The translations under genes were made by a program, and so were the position numbers. Below the pieces are notes generated by a model that saw nothing but the letters and a program-made list of their open reading frames with translations, had not been told where the DNA came from and did not search any database. A stretch of DNA of 64,000 nucleotides from Liolophura sinensis (taxonomy: Eukaryota; Mollusca; Polyplacophora; Chitonida; Chitonidae). The stretch covers positions 4,590,001 to 4,654,000 of the forward strand of contig NC_088300.1 in assembly GCF_032854445.1 (NCBI RefSeq), written 5' to 3'. Of the stretch, positions 61,383 to 64,000 are shown piece after piece. Numbering within the stretch: position 1 is the stretch's first letter; each line of letters starts with the position of its first letter.

Positions 61383-62329
61383 CTGTTGTATGAGGAATTA
61401 ATAAACGTAATGGACTATGGTTATCTCAAAACAGATCCACAACACTCAACATGTAACATATTAATGTGACCTGCTTATATCTAATTAAATTGTACAATAA
61501 ACAGACTAAAACTGTTTCTGTTATGTCAAACAAAACATGACAAATTGGTCACATTGTTCAATATTTAACGGCATGTTAAGAAAAAGAAAATCTACCTTTT
61601 CTGAACATAAGAAGTATCTTGAAGGTACATGTACGACATTATACTACAGCTCTCTCTTGCTGTGCAGGACAAATTATACAACCGAGTTTGGAAGTGGTCC
61701 AAACATACAGGGACTTTCCAATATATATACATTACAATTCATGATTATATATGGAAGCTGGCAGTTGCTCATTTTCATTAAAGTGAAAGACAGCACCTGA
61801 CTAATGTTTATGTCCACTTGAAGACTACCATTCAAAGTATCTTAAACAGTCATTAAATATTTGTTGAGAATTTTTTGGTCTAAGCAGTAGCCTATGGCAG
61901 ATAAAAGTTGAAAATTTTGAAGGCCCAAGTGACAAACAGCTTTCTCAGAAATTGGACATACTGTATACAAGGATAATCCTTCCACTGCTTAAACTGTTGA
62001 TACATTAGACCTACTATGTAATTTACAAAGAACTCTAGTCACCCTGTTTAAATAGATTGAAGATGCACGGCCAGGGTATTCCTGATTCTGTTTGTTGTTT
62101 CCGGAGGGTTTGCTGGTGATTTTGAGCCCTATTAAATGTTTACAAAATTACAATAAGATTGTTGTACAACTAGATTCATGCCAAACTCTGAAACAAAGGG
62201 AAATAATTCTAGGCATCACTGGGGCTGCATGATCCAGGCAATCGCCTGTCGCTTGATCTTAGGCTTCAATTTTGTAACGGTGGCAGTGCTGACCTAGTTA
62301 ACACCGACGTTATAGAAAGCACCTGATCA
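61383..62329. other. Intron between D1 and D2, left part
   Basis: About 0.9 kb with no recognised exon. The dispersed repeat and a SINE occupy the rest of this intron. Confidence 0.45.
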
Positions 62330-63160
62330 CAGCATTTCAATAGTTTTCCTGTATTTTCTTAAAGAAAACAGAAATAGACATCCCTTGTATGTGAGAAAGA
62401 CATAGGAGTAAAATTTAAATTCTTCAGTTCTAATAAATTCAGAGAAAAAATTCATATCATGGCATTTAATTAATTTTAAGTGTCGTCCGGTGAGATGTTG
62501 TCTTCTCATTTACACAAACCTTCAACATCCCTAATGAATTTAGCAGTGTCTCTGATATTTCGATTTGGAAAGGGCTGACTAAACGTTAACATTATCTACA
62601 AAAAATGCATTTGTATAATTTGAATAGCGTGTCCAAGTAGGCCTGGGGTCTACTGGGGAGATGAATGCAGTTTGGGCTGAGAAGGTATCCTGCTGTCTGA
62701 CATAATCTGTGATACCATCGCTGAATATTACTACTCAACTCAGCTTGTATATCAACCAATTTTACATCTGTCGTGATCCGAAAATAATACAGACCTGTCC
62801 CACAACTAACACTGTGTGAAATTGCTCTTTGGCTAATTAAATAACTAAATCATTGTAAATGATCTCAAAATGATGTCTTATCCACTAGTTTGGTGTTATC
62901 ATATGTCACTTCATGGAGTGAATGGGTAAAGGCTACCTCACAGCTTATGCTGCCCAATGATAGCAACATGTTTGATTGGATAAGTTTCTCAAGATGTTGC
63001 CTCGATTCACACCAGACATTTGTGCAGCATTGCCATCTTGTTCTACATCTTATTCGCTAAAATTTTATTAAAATAACGAAGCATGATACTTTTTAGAAAG
63101 CTTGAGTTTCCTGCTTTTGATTGAAATATGTATTAGCCAGGTGCTGTTTTGTCCTTTAAT
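62330..63160. repeat. Dispersed repeat, copy 2 (partner at 42020-42750)
   Basis: Matches with the other copy occur in the same order across about 0.8 kb, including an aatgatctcaaaatgatgtc block and a tagccaggtgctgtttt block. The two are diverged by substitutions and small indels, so this is not a recent duplication. Confidence 0.7.
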
Positions 63161-63356
63161 ATTTACATTTATAGTTTACCTCGTGAACACTTGTGTCCAC
63201 GCTGAATAAACAAGGGACAATGTGCAGCACATCTCTTAGTACTGTTAACAGGAGTAACACATAACATATTGTATAAAGCCCCAATTCACACATATGACTT
63301 GACCACTTGACCAAATGTACACAGGTATATGTTGACCACCAATAATTCAATAATAT

Positions 63357-63612
63357 GTATTTATTGATTGGTGTTTTACACCATAAGAATATTTCACTTA
63401 TACGAAGGCGGCCAGCTTTATGCTGGGAGGAAACCGGGCAACATAAAGCCCAGAGCCTGGGGTAAACCCACGACCATCCACAGGTTTCTGGCAAACCTTC
63501 CCACATATGGCCAGGGAGCAAGCCAGTGTAAGCTGGACTTGAACTCACATTGACAACATTGGTGAGAGGCTAGCTTGTCAATGTGCCGTGCTGGTGTGCT
63601 AACCCCTTCAGT
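63357..63612 (-). mobile_element. tRNA-derived SINE, best preserved copy
   Basis: On the minus strand GGGGTTAGCACACCAGCACG (from about 63607) corresponds to the tRNA-like A-box region, and GTGAGTTCAAGTCC near 63540 to the B box. The unrelated body runs to a ttattgattggtgttttac tail. The same body is seen in partial copies at 7075, 15191, 15800 and 54005. Confidence 0.75.
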
Positions 63613-63894
63613 AAACCTATAACAAGTCTTTAAGTTAGTGTAAGGTTTACATGTGTATACTACATGAAATACTATACTAATATATACATACATTAAAGAT
63701 ACATGATGTATTTTCTACAATAAGTGCTAATGTTAGTAATTTTTACATTTGCTGTTAATACAAAACTGTTAATAGTAATAAACACTAAGCAACACAAATT
63801 TATGATTATGCCAATGAAGAAAGACTTTAATTATTACAATTTTGAAAAACATTAAAATTATGTCCACCTGTTCTTCATTGCACGATAACCTTAC

Positions 63895-64000
63895 CCCTGT
63901 CAGAGAGTTCCGAGAGTCTGGCATTCATCAGAGATCTGCAGTTCATTTCACAGGCCAGTTTACTCTCAAATCGATTCCTGTTTCCAAGACAGCCCCCATA
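63895..64000 (-). CDS. Kunitz domain exon D1 (partial, cut by window edge)
   Basis: Only the C-terminal half of the domain is inside the window. It starts at the YGGC motif, followed by the GNRNRF segment and the last two cysteines with normal 12 and 3 residue spacing. A 14-residue linker follows and the exon ends AGGG before GTAAGG, which is phase 1. The reactive loop lies beyond the right edge, so inhibitor status cannot be judged. The open frame has no internal ATG start because it is a middle exon. Confidence 0.85.

Larger units (their letters stand above)
1532..64000 (-). other. Giant multi-Kunitz gene, internal portion (31 domain exons)
   Basis: One transcription unit is inferred from 31 same-strand Kunitz exons, all with a donor GT, an acceptor AG (except D1, whose acceptor is outside the window) and phase 1 borders, so they join in one frame in order. 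Each exon carries the six-Cys Kunitz pattern followed by a 3 to 80 residue linker. The first exon is cut by the right edge and the last one (1532-1780) still ends in a donor, so both gene ends are outside. The family is secreted and usually blocks serine proteases through the loop after the second Cys, but most loops here lack Lys/Arg at P1. Alternative reading: two or more adjacent genes of the same kind. No stop codon, poly(A) signal or signal peptide separates the exons, so one gene is the simpler view. No orthologue is recognised by name. Confidence 0.85.

Overview
This is a eukaryotic, intron-rich, AT-rich window from an animal, most likely a mollusc and perhaps a bivalve. The organism call is inference. 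It rests on split exons with GT/AG sites, tRNA-derived SINE copies, a second interspersed repeat of a type I associate with bivalve genomes, a decayed piggyBac element and many intronic minisatellites. No prokaryotic features, rRNA genes or true tRNA genes were seen. The dominant content is one very large gene on the minus strand, running from beyond 64000 to below 1532, so both its ends lie outside the window. I resolve 31 exons that each encode one Kunitz/BPTI domain plus a short Pro/Arg/Ser-rich linker. I number them D1 (63.9 kb, cut by the window edge) to D31 (1.5 kb) in transcript order. Every complete exon starts after an AG, ends before a GT, has a length divisible by three and is flanked by phase 1 introns on both sides. 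Together the exons supply about 7.5 kb of coding sequence, or about 2500 residues. One 10-codon linker exon (59294-59323) fits the same rule, and a second non-Kunitz exon (32153-32260) is a weaker candidate. The product should be a secreted multi-Kunitz protein, although no signal peptide is in view. Most domains do not look like textbook protease inhibitors. In 30 readable reactive loops, P1 is Lys/Arg in nine and Gly in thirteen, and fourteen carry Trp at P2'. D8-D14 form seven consecutive Gly-x-Trp domains. Loops of the conventional Arg-Gly/Arg-Ala kind occur only in D29 and D24. Two near-identical exon pairs (D22/D25 and D15/D16) show recent exon duplication, and D20 has two extra cysteines. 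The introns hold a piggyBac-family element with TTAA target sites and terminal inverted repeats (2137-5248, transposase broken), a tyrosine-recombinase fragment (13280-13870), a weak LINE reverse-transcriptase relic (near 33 kb), an isolated exon of an unidentified gene (27606-27750) and SINE fragments. They also hold large tandem arrays with units of 35, 38, 39, 39, 36 and 43 bp; those whose unit length divides by three create long spurious reading frames, including one of 911 codons at 23.9-26.7 kb. Layout by region: 0-6 kb D31, piggyBac and D30; 6-10 kb D29-D25; 10-14 kb the 35-bp array and recombinase relic; 14-23.4 kb D24-D18; 23.4-31.6 kb three big arrays around D17; 31.6-38 kb D16-D13; 38-44.4 kb one long intron; 44.4-64 kb D12-D1.
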